64,000 nucleotides of DNA. It comes from Polyangiaceae bacterium. GTDB lineage: Bacteria; Myxococcota_A; Polyangia; Polyangiales; Polyangiaceae. Numbering within the stretch: the stretch's first letter is position 1; every line of letters begins with the position of its first letter. The translations under genes were made by a program, and so were the position numbers. The stretch lies in NCBI GenBank assembly GCA_019637295.1, contig JAHBVX010000013.1, positions 108,184 through 172,183 of the forward strand, in the 5' to 3' direction. Below, in pieces: positions 1 to 8,821 of the stretch. Under the pieces are notes generated by a model. The model did no database searches and had not been told where the DNA came from. It saw only the letters and a list, made by a program, of their open reading frames with translations.

Positions 1-1754
1 AGCGAGAAGCACGCGCCCTCGGGGCCGCTCTCCACCTCCACGCGCCCGTCGTGCTCCTCGGCGATCTTCTTCACGATCGCCAGACCCAGACCCGTGCCCC
101 CCTGCTTGGCCGTGACGAAGGACTGGAAGATGCGCCCCTCGACCTCAGGCGGGATGCCCGGACCCGTGTCGCGCACGCGAATCACCAGCTCGGTGCCAAC
201 CATCTGCGCGCTGATGGTGAGGCGTCCGCCGTGCTCCGCCATGGCCTCGATGGCATTGCGGGCGAGGTTGAAGATAGCCCGCGCGACGCGACCCTCGTCG
301 AAGCGCGCGACGATCTTCGCGTCGACGTCCACCTCGAGTTCGACCGCTCGGCCGTCGACCTCGTGGGCCATTTGCCGCGTGATGTCGGAGAAGAACTTCT
401 TGAGGTACACCCTGCGCACGAACAGCGTCCGCTCGCCCCTGGCAAACTCCAGCACTTCGCGCTGCATCGAGCTGAGTAGGTCGAACTGCTTGAGGACTTC
501 TTCGGCGTAGGCGGACCGCTGGGCGCCGTCTTTCGCGTCCACCATGAGCTGAACGTAGCCGCTGATCACCGTCATTGGCGTCTTGAAGTCGTGAATCACC
601 TGCGACAGCAATCGACCGATCGACGTGAGTCGCTCGCCCACCTCCCGAGCGCGGCTGGCGCGAAACAGGCGCACCGCCGTCGCTGCGTTGGCCGCGACCA
701 GGCGCAGCAAGTCGACGTCCTCGTTGGAGAAGCCGAGCCCGCCCTGCTTACCGAACAAGCCGATGGAACCGAGCGGACGACCATCGCCCTCGAGCGACAA
801 CGCCAGGACCCGGGTAACGGGGAATGAGAAGACTCCCTCGACGCGCGCGCTGAAGCGGGCGTCCGCGGTGCCGTCCTCGATACGTACCGGCTGCTCGGCG
901 TCCATGGCTGCGCACAGGAAGCCCTCACCCGCCTTGACGCCTACGCACTCGATCGTCTCGGGGTGCCTCGGGTCGTAGGCGTACACCACCAGATCCCCCG
1001 TTTCCTCTTCGACGAGCAAGGTCGCCGCCCCTTGCGCATCGCACGCCAGCACCAGGCGGCTCATCACCGCAGTGAGGAGTTGTTCGACGGTGGAGGCACG
1101 AGCCGTCGCGCGCTCGAGCTCGAAGAGCAACTCCAGGTCGCGAAGCTTGCGCTCGAGCTGATCCGTCATGTCGAGCAGTTGCTTGTTCTTCTGAATCAGC
1201 GACAAGAACAGCCGTGAGTTGTCGATGGCCACCGCGGCTTGGGTGGACAGCGCGATCAGGAGCGCTTCGTCCTCGGTCGTGAACTCGGCACCGCGCACCT
1301 TGTTGAGCACCTGGATCACGCCGATGGTGCGCCCCAAGTGGTTCTTGAGTGGCGCGGCCAACATGCTGGTCGTGCGATAGCCGGTCAGAGCATCCCACTG
1401 CCGCTCGAAGCGGGGGTCCTCGTAGGCGTCCCGGATGCGAAAAGGCTTACCGCTGTGCGCAACCGTCCCCGCGATGCCATGACCAACCTTGAGGCGAATG
1501 CTGCGTACGTTCTGCCCTACGACGATGCGGCTGACCAGCTCCTTGTTGGTGTCGTCCAGCAGATACAGAGTCGCTCGGTCTGCATCGAGCAACTCGGTGA
1601 CCTTGCCCAAGATCAGCTCGAGCAGGTCGTCGAGCTCGAGGGTGGTCCCGAGCGCGCCGCCCACTTCGCGCAACGCGTCCGCGATGCGTCGCTCCCGCAC
1701 GAAAGCCAGCTCGAGCTGCTCGAGGCGCTCCCTGCCGTCGGCTGCGACTACCAC
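1..1754 (-). CDS. GAF-GAF sensor histidine kinase (3' end outside window)
   Basis: Signal-transducing histidine kinase; about 584 residues are in the window and the C-terminus runs off the left edge. The translation shows a short coiled N-terminus (RERLEQLELAFVRERR), a first GAF domain (about residues 30-175), a second GAF domain (about 200-350), a HisKA dimerisation segment with the phospho-acceptor H-box IHDFKTPMTVISGY, and a HATPase domain with N-box NLARNAIEAM, G1 box DTGPGIP and G2 box GTGLGLAIVKK. No membrane segment is visible, so it is probably a cytosolic sensor whose GAF domains bind a small ligand or partner. The GTG at 1754 is chosen because an in-frame TGA lies five codons upstream. 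No receiver gene is visible on this side. The family is certain; the ligand and partner are unknown. Confidence 0.9.
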   Translation of the reverse strand, partial: MVVAADGRERLEQLELAFVRERRIADALREVGGALGTTLELDDLLELILGKVTELLDADRATLYLLDDTNKELVSRIVVGQNVRSIRLKVGHGIAGTVAHSGKPFRIRDAYEDPRFERQWDALTGYRTTSMLAAPLKNHLGRTIGVIQVLNKVRGAEFTTEDEALLIALSTQAAVAIDNSRLFLSLIQKNKQLLDMTDQLERKLRDLELLFELERATARASTVEQLLTAVMSRLVLACDAQGAATLLVEEETGDLVVYAYDPRHPETIECVGVKAGEGFLCAAMDAEQPVRIEDGTADARFSARVEGVFSFPVTRVLALSLEGDGRPLGSIGLFGKQGGLGFSNEDVDLLRLVAANAATAVRLFRASRAREVGERLTSIGRLLSQVIHDFKTPMTVISGYVQLMVDAKDGAQRSAYAEEVLKQFDLLSSMQREVLEFARGERTLFVRRVYLKKFFSDITRQMAHEVDGRAVELEVDVDAKIVARFDEGRVARAIFNLARNAIEAMAEHGGRLTISAQMVGTELVIRVRDTGPGIPPEVEGRIFQSFVTAKQGGTGLGLAIVKKIAEEHDGRVEVESGPEGACFS

Positions 1755-1942
1755 TCGATCAGGATCTCACCCTCATCCCCTCGTGGGAAGCCCTCGCCCG
1801 CCTGCGCCACCAGGGCCAGGGAGTTTCCGGTGGTCCGACCCGCCGGTGGCGTGACCAGGCCAGGCGCGGCGGGGGCGGAAAACACGGCCAGGTTTGCGGG
1901 TTGATGTTTGGCTCCCGCGGGGATGGGTATAGTGGCTGGGCC

Positions 1943-2221
1943 ATGGCGCTCAAGCAACTGCACCTGCTGGTCAAAGGCCGAGTTCAGGGGGTCTACTTCC
2001 GCGCATCGACCCAGCGCGAGGCGAGACGCCTCGGATTGTCGGGTTGGGTCAAGAACAAGAACGATGGCTCGGTGGAGATCCTCGCCGAGGGTGAAGAAGT
2101 GGCGATTCGGGAGCTGTACGGCTGGGCCCAGAAGGGTCCGAGCGCGGCTCGCGTGGACAAGGTAGAGACGCGATGGCGGAGCTTCACGGGCGAGTTTCCC
2201 GACTTCCGCATCTTCGACTGA
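1943..2221 (+). CDS. acyP: acylphosphatase
   Basis: Small cytosolic hydrolase of acyl phosphates (EC 3.6.1.7), 92 residues, the usual length for the family. It carries the phosphate-binding signature GRVQGVYFRAS with the catalytic Arg, and SGWVKNKNDGSVEI containing the catalytic Asn. The ATG at 1943 is preferred over an in-frame ATG at 1901, because the 14 extra residues resemble nothing in the family. A TATAGT hexamer at 1928-1933 could be a -10 box; if so the transcript would be almost leaderless. The 3' end overlaps the next gene by 49 bp in another frame. Confidence 0.93.
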   Translation: MALKQLHLLVKGRVQGVYFRASTQREARRLGLSGWVKNKNDGSVEILAEGEEVAIRELYGWAQKGPSAARVDKVETRWRSFTGEFPDFRIFD

Positions 2222-3900
2222 AGGCCAGCCACCGCCTGGCCACCACGCTGGCGCTGCTGGTGTTGGTCACCGCGTCCTTCGCCTGGAGCGACGCAGGCGA
2301 CGCGGGCGGCGGCGCGACGCGAGCGCGCGCGCTGCCCGAGCTGCCGCGTGTACCGAAGCCCGAGCTGCCCGCCCCGACGGAAGAGCAGCTGGCCGAGCTC
2401 GACCGGCGTCTATCGCGCTTCCACGCCGAGGAGCACAGCCAGCGCGACGTGGCGCGCCGGGAGCTGCTCGAGACGCCGCAGGGCCTCGTAGGTGCCATCG
2501 ATCGACGGATGAACGAACTGGCTGACGGCAGAAGCGGCGACGCCATGCGCCGGCACCTCACCGCGGTGCGCGACAAGGCGCGCGCCGCGGAGCGCGAGCG
2601 CATGAAGGCCGAGGGCCGGCGAGGCGCGGTCGCCACCCCCGACTACCTGGACATGCTCGTGGAGTTCGCGTCGCCCTCGGACCCAATCTGGCGTGATCTG
2701 GTCAGCGTGGTCGCGATGAGCCGCATGCTCACGCACATTGGGACCGTGGAGGCCGTCCGGGAGTTGATCGACGTGCACGTTCGCTTCGGCGAGTTGCTGC
2801 GCGTGGACACGCAGCTTCAGCTCGGCAAACTGGGCGACAGGGCCGTCGCTGCGTTGGTCGAGACGCGCAGGCATCGTGCCGAGAAGATTGCCCGTTGGGC
2901 GGAGCGCCAGCTCGACGCGATGGGGCGCGCGATCGTTAGCGAGGCGGTGCAGACGGACGACCAAGAGGTGCTCGCGGACGTGCTGCGCGCTTATGGACGC
3001 ATTCGCGATCCGGACGCTGCGCGCATCGTCATCTCCTTCGCCAACAGCGAACGCGCGCAGATCCGAGAGGCGGCGCGGCAGGGCGTGGCCATGCTCGGTG
3101 AAGTGGGCGCCTGGCAGCTGCGCGACAGCTACGAGAACACCGTAGGCAAGCGGCCGCCTCGGGATTGGACCTGGGAGCGAACGGCACGCGAGCTGTTTGC
3201 GGAGCTCGACCGCCTGAGGCTCGCGCAGGTCTACGAGGCCTTCGAGGACGGCTTGCAGGCCACGCGGGAGGGCAAGCACGAAGCCGCGCGTCTCGCCTTC
3301 GACAAGGTCCTCGCACAGAGTCCGCTGTTCGAACGGCGCGCGGAGATGGCCGCCGCCTACCATGCCTACGCCCTGAGCGCGGCCGACACTCAGCCCGAGC
3401 AGGCGCTCGATGCGCTGAGGCGTGCTCATCGCGTCAGCGGCTCCGAAGAAGAGCAGAAGCGCATCGAGAGCTTGCGTCTCACACTCGAGAGCTCGCAGCT
3501 GCTCGCGACGGGCGTGGCGGATCGGGTGATGGTGGAGCGGGCCATCGAGCTCGACCCGAGCAACGATCGCGCTCGCGAGCTCGCGGGGCGCATGGAGCGC
3601 GGGGAGATCGTGAGCGAGAGCCGCGTGAACCGCTACCTCGCCGCCGGCGCGATCGGTGCGCTGGCGCTGCTCGCCATCGGGCTCATCTCATGGCGGCGTC
3701 CCCGAGCGCGCGAGCCCGAGGCTACCAGCGAGCCCGAGGTCAGCGAGCCCGAGGCTACCGGCGAGCCCACTACCAGTGAGCCCGAGGCTGCCAGCGAGCC
3801 CGAGGCTACCAGCGAGCCCGAGGCTGTCAGCGAGCCCGAGGCTACCAGCGAGCCCGAGGCTACCAGCGAGCCCAACTCCGACGACCCCGCGGTCAGCTAG
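2173..3900 (+). CDS. membrane-anchored HEAT/TPR-like protein with acidic repeat tail
   Basis: Function unknown, 575 residues. An N-terminal hydrophobic segment (ATTLALLVLVTASFAW, about residues 24-39) looks like a signal peptide or anchor. It is followed by a long helical region with HEAT-like repeats (about 150-300) and TPR-like helices (about 350-470). A second hydrophobic segment (AAGAIGALALLAIGLISW, about 488-505) precedes a tail of SEPEAT-type repeats. The start at 2173 overlaps acyP by 49 bp; no better ATG lies before the hydrophobic segment. Helical repeats between two membrane segments suggest a periplasmic scaffold, but this is inference. Its stop overlaps the convergent glycosyltransferase stop by 4 bp. 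Confidence 0.7.
   Translation: MAELHGRVSRLPHLRLKASHRLATTLALLVLVTASFAWSDAGDAGGGATRARALPELPRVPKPELPAPTEEQLAELDRRLSRFHAEEHSQRDVARRELLETPQGLVGAIDRRMNELADGRSGDAMRRHLTAVRDKARAAERERMKAEGRRGAVATPDYLDMLVEFASPSDPIWRDLVSVVAMSRMLTHIGTVEAVRELIDVHVRFGELLRVDTQLQLGKLGDRAVAALVETRRHRAEKIARWAERQLDAMGRAIVSEAVQTDDQEVLADVLRAYGRIRDPDAARIVISFANSERAQIREAARQGVAMLGEVGAWQLRDSYENTVGKRPPRDWTWERTARELFAELDRLRLAQVYEAFEDGLQATREGKHEAARLAFDKVLAQSPLFERRAEMAAAYHAYALSAADTQPEQALDALRRAHRVSGSEEEQKRIESLRLTLESSQLLATGVADRVMVERAIELDPSNDRARELAGRMERGEIVSESRVNRYLAAGAIGALALLAIGLISWRRPRAREPEATSEPEVSEPEATGEPTTSEPEAASEPEATSEPEAVSEPEATSEPEATSEPNSDDPAVS
3714..3890 (+). repeat. in-frame minisatellite coding for SEPEAT-type units
   Basis: Tandem copies of an approximately 18-bp unit (gagcccgaggctaccagc and variants) encode about ten SEPEA(T/A/V) hexapeptides at the C-terminus of the 2173-3900 protein. 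All units keep the reading frame. The tail is acidic, Pro-rich and follows the second membrane segment. Copy number is likely to vary between strains. Confidence 0.85.
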
Positions 3901-5009
3901 CCACGCGCGACGACGCGCTCGAAAAGCTCGAGGTGCCGCGACGCCACGACCGGCCAGGCGCTGGCGTCGCAGTAAGCGCGACAACGACCGGCGATCCTCG
4001 CGGTCAGCTCGGCGTCGCCCAGCATTCTCTCCAGGTCGTCGGCGAGGGGCTCGGTGAGGGTGTAGGCGGCGTGGCGCAGGTCGTCGAACACAGGCGCCAC
4101 CGAGACGGCGAGCGGGCGACCGCTGCGCATGGCATGGCGGGCGGCGCCGCTGGTCCCTTGGTTCTGACCCGTCGTGTAGTTGAGCGCCACCCAGTCCGCG
4201 GCACGAAGCTCGCTGAGCACCCGCTCGTCCGTGGCGAAGTCCCCGCCGAGACTCAGCGCCTCACCCAGCCCCAGCGTCGCCCCCAGCTCGCGCAGCTCGC
4301 TCAAGTGGCCTCGAGACTCGCGGGTCGGAAATGTCCCCCCAACCACCCGATAGTGCAGGTCGAGCCCACGACGACGCAGCTCGGCCACGGCCCGCATCAC
4401 CGGGGCGATGCCCTTGTCGGGGTGGATGAAGCCGAAGTGCGCGAGCACCCGGCGGCCCGGGTCCACTCCGATGGCCCGCTTCGCGTCTGCGAGCCCCAGT
4501 CGCTGCACGGGTCCAATGCCGTGCGCAATCACGTGCGTGTCAGCGCGTCCGATCTCGGCCGCGTGCTCGGCGTTGTGCACGATCACGGGGACTCCTCGCA
4601 GCGCGAGCAGCATGGCGGAGACCCCGACGCGGCGATCGAGCCGCCCACCGTAGCGTCCGTGGAGCGTGGCGACGACGGGCAACCCCGCTCGCCGGCACGC
4701 GCGCACCAGAAGGGCCGTGAAACGGATGGAGAACAAGCCCAGGTTGACCTGCAAGTGCACCACGTCCGGATGCAGCGACCGCAGGTGCTTCACGGTGGAG
4801 AGAGCTTGTCCAATCGTCGCGCGATTGCGCGCCCACAGTCGCTCGGGCTGTGCGCCGAGGGCGACACCCCCCACTTGCAGGAACGGAGAGACCACCATCA
4901 CCTCGGCGCCCCGCGCGGCGAACGCGGTCATCAGCGCTTCAGTGTAGGTGGCGATGCCGCAGCTCTCGTGGAAGGTGCTGAGCTCAACGATGCGGAGCGG
5001 TCCACTCAT
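3897..5009 (-). CDS. glycosyltransferase family 4 (GT-B fold)
   Basis: Transfers a sugar from a nucleotide donor to a lipid or polysaccharide acceptor. The 370-residue protein has an N-terminal Rossmann domain starting RIVELSTFHESCGIATYTEAL, typical of GT4 enzymes, and a C-terminal donor-binding domain (FGFIHPDKGIAPVMRAV, later the VALNYTTGQNQGTSGAARHAM region where GT4 enzymes carry the E-x7-E donor motif). The glycine-rich acceptor turn near the N-terminus (SCGIATY) is visible. ATG 5009 overlaps the TGA of the upstream glycosyltransferase (ATGA), so the two are translationally coupled and probably act on the same glycan. Longer in-frame starts up to 5138 would lie inside that gene and are rejected. 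Substrate unknown. Confidence 0.85.
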   Translation of the reverse strand: MSGPLRIVELSTFHESCGIATYTEALMTAFAARGAEVMVVSPFLQVGGVALGAQPERLWARNRATIGQALSTVKHLRSLHPDVVHLQVNLGLFSIRFTALLVRACRRAGLPVVATLHGRYGGRLDRRVGVSAMLLALRGVPVIVHNAEHAAEIGRADTHVIAHGIGPVQRLGLADAKRAIGVDPGRRVLAHFGFIHPDKGIAPVMRAVAELRRRGLDLHYRVVGGTFPTRESRGHLSELRELGATLGLGEALSLGGDFATDERVLSELRAADWVALNYTTGQNQGTSGAARHAMRSGRPLAVSVAPVFDDLRHAAYTLTEPLADDLERMLGDAELTARIAGRCRAYCDASAWPVVASRHLELFERVVARG

Positions 5010-5938
5010 GACCGCCTCGTCCGCGCCGTGCGCGCTCGCACCGCCCCCGCCATTCGACCCAGGCGGTTGGCCACTCTCGTTTCGCACACGACCCGATCCG
5101 CCGGCGACCGCCGCAGCGCGTGCAGGATGACCAGCCAAGCGTTGGCGATGGCCAGCACGCCGTCGACACCCAGCGACAAGGGCAGCGGGCGTCCCGACGC
5201 GACCATGATGGCGTCCGAGTAGCCCTTCTCCCAGGAGTTCTTGCGAAAGAAGCCAACGCTCGAGCGATCCGGGCCGATCACGTGGACGACCTGTGCGCTA
5301 GGCGCGTACACGATGCGCTCACCAGCGGTCCGCAAGCGGCGCGTGATCTCGATGTCCTCCGAGTACCCTGCCGTGCCCTTGCCGAGATCGACCCGAAACG
5401 GCTCAAACCCATCGAACACGGAGCGCAGGAAGAACATGTTGCCACCGAACAGATCGATGTCCTCGGGCCCTTCTGGGGCGTCGCGGGTCTGACCGAGCAC
5501 GGTCGCCAAGCGCGGCGACAACCAATCCGGGCGACCCTCGGTGAACCGCAGGCTGATGCCGCCCTGTTGGACGCGCGAGCCGTACCGACGGGCGACCCGC
5601 AGGTGTTCGGCGAGGGCTCTCGGATCGACCAGCTGGTCGTCGTCCGTGAAGAACAGATACTCCCCGTGAGCTTCGGCGATCCCTCGGTTTCGCGCCGCGG
5701 ACAGCCCGGGGGTAGCCTCGTAGCAGTAGCGCACGGCGAAGGGCGCGCGTCGGGTGAAGTTCCGCACCACCTCCGCCGTGGCGTCGCGGCTACCGTTGTC
5801 TACCAGTACCAGCTCGAATCGCTCGGGCGGGTGCTCGATAGCGAGCAAGCTCTCGAGCGCGTCGCGCAGCAGGTGTACCCGGTCCCTGGTACACAGCACG
5901 ATGGAGACGTCGAGCTGGCCGGTCATGGGGGGCAGCAT
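5006..5938 (-). CDS. glycosyltransferase family 2 (GT-A fold)
   Basis: Inverting glycosyltransferase, 310 residues. It has the GT2 start VSIVLCTRDRVHLLRDALES, the nucleotide-binding LVDNGSRDATAEVV, the acceptor-region motif GLSAARNRGI and the metal-binding acidic motif FFTDDDQ. A C-terminal segment (SLGVDGVLAIANAWLVILHAL) may associate with the membrane. ATG 5938 is preceded by AGGAG six bases upstream; a second ATG four codons later is less well placed. It is the first gene of a two-gene operon with the GT4 gene. The pair probably decorates a surface polysaccharide or glycolipid; the sugar cannot be predicted. Confidence 0.88.
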   Translation of the reverse strand: MLPPMTGQLDVSIVLCTRDRVHLLRDALESLLAIEHPPERFELVLVDNGSRDATAEVVRNFTRRAPFAVRYCYEATPGLSAARNRGIAEAHGEYLFFTDDDQLVDPRALAEHLRVARRYGSRVQQGGISLRFTEGRPDWLSPRLATVLGQTRDAPEGPEDIDLFGGNMFFLRSVFDGFEPFRVDLGKGTAGYSEDIEITRRLRTAGERIVYAPSAQVVHVIGPDRSSVGFFRKNSWEKGYSDAIMVASGRPLPLSLGVDGVLAIANAWLVILHALRRSPADRVVCETRVANRLGRMAGAVRARTARTRRS

Positions 5939-6009
5939 GGCAGACTCCTAGGCCAGGATCGGCGCCGAAAATGTGGCCCGCTGCGCCGTCCTGGGTAGCT
6001 TCGGCCCCC

Positions 6010-6963
6010 ATGAGTCGGTTGGCACTGCGAGTCGCGGGCGCCCTCGCGCTCGGTGGGCTGCTCGGCTGCGAGCCGCTCCCCGCCCCCGCACAGGAGCCCG
6101 CGCAGTCATCCCCCGCGGCGCAGAGCGCCCGAACGGCGCGCCGGGTGGAGCGCGACCCAGCGCCGCCGGGACGTCGCGCAGCGCGGCCAGCGGGCGGCGC
6201 TCGAAAGCGGGCAGCCAGTAGGCCCGGCGAGACGAAGGCCCAGTCCGCGGCGTGCCCAGCCGAGATGGCACTGGTCGAGGGCAACCACTGCCGCAGCGTG
6301 GAGCAGCCCTGCCTCGAACCGATGACCGACGCCAAGCGAGGGCCGGACAAGAACCGGTGTCAGCGGTTCGGCGCTTCACGCTGCACCGATCCGAAGCCGC
6401 CGCGCGCGATGCGCTTCTGCATGGACCGCCACGAGTACCCCGGCAAGCCCGGCGAGCTCCCGATGACCCTCGTGAGCTGGACCGAGGCGAGCCGCCTGTG
6501 TGAGGCGCAAGGCAAGCGACTGTGCACGGAGAGCGAGTTCACGTTCGCCTGCGAGGGCGAGGAGATGCGACCCTACGCCGTGGGTTTCGAGCGGCGCCCG
6601 GACCAGTGCAACATCGATCGGCCCTACCTCACCCCCACTCGCAAGCTGCTCCCCGGACCACTGTGCGAAGCCAACGCCGCGTGTCAGGCCGAGATGAAGC
6701 GCATCGATGGGCGACGCCCCATCGGCGAGTCCGAGGCGTGCGCCTCTCCGTTCGGGATCTTCGATCTCAACGGTAACGCCAACGAGTGGGTCAGCCGCCC
6801 GTGGAAGGAGCAGCCACACCGCTCGGCGATCAAGGGAGGCTGGTGGGGCCCGGTGCGCAATCGCTGCCGAGCGATGACCACCGCGCACGACGAGAGCTAC
6901 CTGGGCTACGAGGTCGGCTTCCGGTGCTGCGGGGATGCGGCGCCGGCCATTGCGACGCATTAG
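6010..6963 (+). CDS. lipoprotein with sulfatase-modifying-factor (FGE/SUMF1) domain
   Basis: Predicted exported lipoprotein, 317 residues. The signal peptide ALALGGLLGC ends in a lipobox Cys at about residue 22. A low-complexity Pro/Ala/Arg linker follows (to about 85), then an FGE-sulfatase (C-type lectin fold) domain with VSWTEASRLCEAQGKRLC, FGIFDLNGNANEW, KGGWWGPVRNRCRA and a terminal GYEVGFRCC. This fold is shared by true formylglycine-generating enzymes and many non-catalytic surface proteins. No neighbouring sulfatase is seen, so a structural or binding role is as likely as catalysis. ATG 6010 is chosen because it starts the signal peptide directly; the in-frame ATG at 5971 adds residues that do not belong to one. 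Confidence 0.82.
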   Translation: MSRLALRVAGALALGGLLGCEPLPAPAQEPAQSSPAAQSARTARRVERDPAPPGRRAARPAGGARKRAASRPGETKAQSAACPAEMALVEGNHCRSVEQPCLEPMTDAKRGPDKNRCQRFGASRCTDPKPPRAMRFCMDRHEYPGKPGELPMTLVSWTEASRLCEAQGKRLCTESEFTFACEGEEMRPYAVGFERRPDQCNIDRPYLTPTRKLLPGPLCEANAACQAEMKRIDGRRPIGESEACASPFGIFDLNGNANEWVSRPWKEQPHRSAIKGGWWGPVRNRCRAMTTAHDESYLGYEVGFRCCGDAAPAIATH

Positions 6964-6974
6964 CGCCAGTTCGG

Positions 6975-7004
6975 TTGACGGCGGCGCGGGGCTCGCGCAA
7001 GTAT
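6975..7004 (+). promoter_or_regulatory. candidate sigma70-type promoter of the 7048 gene
   Basis: TTGACG (6975-6980) and AAGTAT (6999-7004) are separated by 18 bp in the gap between the FGE-like gene and the 7048 gene. The -35 is good and the -10 is weak. Confidence 0.35.
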
Positions 7005-7047
7005 GCACCCGGCTCGATGAGCCGCAGACTCTTGCGAGGTGCCCTGA

Positions 7048-7743
7048 GTGAACGCACGGACTTTCGAGCTAACGTTCACGAGCAACACCGAGGTGGACGA
7101 TGCGTTGATCGAAGCCGCCGTCGCGCCGCCGCGCTCCCTCACGGACCAGCCTCCTAGCGAGCGGGTGCTCGCGTTGCTCGAGCGCATGGCCGAAGTCGCA
7201 CGCCCCGGGGAAGAGAGCGGGCGAATGTTGGACGTCCTTGCCCACGTTGCCCGCTCCACCTTCGTGGAGGGGCTACTCGACGTCCTCTTGCAGGCCGATC
7301 CGGAAGGCACGGTGATGGACGTGCTGGTCTACGATGGCCTGAACTTCCAGCGCGCGTTTCCCACATGGCTCGTGCCGGTGCCGCTGCACGAGTTCCTCGA
7401 GTGGATCGCGCGCCGCGGCAGCGAGCTCTCGCCCTTGGAGCTGATCAAGGACATACCGGGAACGGAGATCCACCTGCAAGCGACTCGCGAGGCGCCCAAG
7501 AGCATGCGCCCAACCGTCCCCCCGGAGCCCGCTCACCAGTCCCCTACGCTGCGCATCGCCAAGCTGCGCATGCCCCACGAAGCGCTGGCGTCCGCGCCCG
7601 CCAGCGCCGAGGAGCCGCCGCCGCCGACCCGACGTGCCCCCGCCCAGGGCGACCCGCACAGCGCGCCAACGGTGGAGATCGCGGCGGTCAAACCGCCGGC
7701 GCCCCCACCCGGGAACGACGAAGTAGACGGCGAGTGGGAGTGA
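7048..7743 (+). CDS. conserved-looking protein of unknown function
   Basis: Unrecognised, 231 residues, GTG start with a GAGG-type ribosome-binding site (cttgcgaggtgccctga) just upstream. The N-terminal two thirds (about 1-150) is helical and ordered (SERVLALLERMAEVARPGE, VEGLLDVLLQADPEGTVMDV). The C-terminal third is Pro/Ala-rich and disordered. No signal peptide, membrane segment or catalytic motif is visible, so it is probably cytosolic. It is followed 7 bp later by the 7751 gene, so the two are likely an operon. Confidence 0.65.
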   Translation: MNARTFELTFTSNTEVDDALIEAAVAPPRSLTDQPPSERVLALLERMAEVARPGEESGRMLDVLAHVARSTFVEGLLDVLLQADPEGTVMDVLVYDGLNFQRAFPTWLVPVPLHEFLEWIARRGSELSPLELIKDIPGTEIHLQATREAPKSMRPTVPPEPAHQSPTLRIAKLRMPHEALASAPASAEEPPPPTRRAPAQGDPHSAPTVEIAAVKPPAPPPGNDEVDGEWE

Positions 7744-7750
7744 CCCGCCG

Positions 7751-8821
7751 GTGAGCTCGAGAGACTACTTCGATTCTGCGCGAGACATCCCGCTCGCCGC
7801 CCGCGAGCTGGCCGCCGAGCTCGGTGTCGACGTCGTGCCGCACAAGGGGCAGCTGCAGACGGGCGGACCGTTCATATTGGATGCCCTCGGTCTGCGCGGC
7901 ACCGTGGATGGGCAGGAGTTGCACGCGACGGTGGCGCATCGCTTCGTGGGGTCCATGCTGGGCACCGCGCTGGTGGCGTGCGAGCTGCCGTTTCGTCGCC
8001 CCCTCTGGGTCGACCTGTCCGTGACCGGTCGCACCGTGCCGTCGGCCGAGTTCAGCGACGAGCTGGAGTCGGAGTTCGCCATCTCGACCGAGGACGAGCC
8101 CTTCCGCAGGTCTCTCCTGGCGGAGCCGGTGCGTGGAGCCCTCCTGCAGTGCACGCGAGCTGGCTATAGACCCCTGCTCGACGACCAACGATTTCTCATG
8201 TCGGCCTACGGTCTCGGCTCGCGCAAGGAGCTGCGCGAGTTCTTTCGCTCCGCGCTCCGCGTCGGAGCCGTCCTGCGCGACCGCCAGAGGACGCTGGCGC
8301 GCTCCGGAAACCACGCGCAGCTCGCGAGAGGCTGGCTCGCGTGCGCGCGGGATCTCGCCGGTACCCTCGACGAGGACGCTCTGACGTTGGAGCTAGAGGC
8401 CCCCGGCGGCGCGCTACGGCTGTGGGTGGAGCACCCTCGCTACGGGTCGTGGCTGACGTCCCTGTCCGTCGCACTCGACCCCCCGCTCCCGGGCGAGCTA
8501 CGCATCACGACCGTCAGCGGCATGTGGGAACGCTGGTTCACTTCCGACATCGAGGTGGGCAACCCGGAGTTCGACAAGCAGTTCGTCGTACGGGCCAGCT
8601 CCCGAGAATACGCCGAGCGCGTCATCTCGCCCGAGACCCAGTCTTGCTTGACCACCCTGGCGGCGGAGGGTTCCGAGCTCCTCGTCACCGAGGGCCGCGT
8701 CGAGTGGAGCGCGAAGCGCCTCGTTACCCAGCCCGACGACACCAAGCGCTTGCTGCACTCGGCGCTGCGACTGCTCGATGCCCTGACGCGTCACGCCGAG
8801 CGGCGCGCCGCTTACCGCTGA
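7751..8821 (+). CDS. protein of unknown function with two similar halves
   Basis: Unrecognised, 356 residues, GTG start 7 bp after the preceding stop. Both halves contain a beta-rich segment around a Trp/Gly core (ELPFRRPLWVDLSVTGRT; TTVSGMWERWFTSDIEVGNP). The second half has the pattern DIEVGNPEFDKQFVVRASS, which recurs in uncharacterised proteins of GC-rich bacteria. No export signal is seen. It ends convergently, overlapping the antiporter stop by 10 bp. Confidence 0.65.
   Translation: MSSRDYFDSARDIPLAARELAAELGVDVVPHKGQLQTGGPFILDALGLRGTVDGQELHATVAHRFVGSMLGTALVACELPFRRPLWVDLSVTGRTVPSAEFSDELESEFAISTEDEPFRRSLLAEPVRGALLQCTRAGYRPLLDDQRFLMSAYGLGSRKELREFFRSALRVGAVLRDRQRTLARSGNHAQLARGWLACARDLAGTLDEDALTLELEAPGGALRLWVEHPRYGSWLTSLSVALDPPLPGELRITTVSGMWERWFTSDIEVGNPEFDKQFVVRASSREYAERVISPETQSCLTTLAAEGSELLVTEGRVEWSAKRLVTQPDDTKRLLHSALRLLDALTRHAERRAAYR

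Noticed and set aside
1748..1963. Minus-strand 71-codon reading frame upstream of the histidine kinase
   Set aside because: It overlaps the acylphosphatase start on the other strand, has no recognisable domain or good ribosome-binding site, and looks like a GC-driven chance frame.
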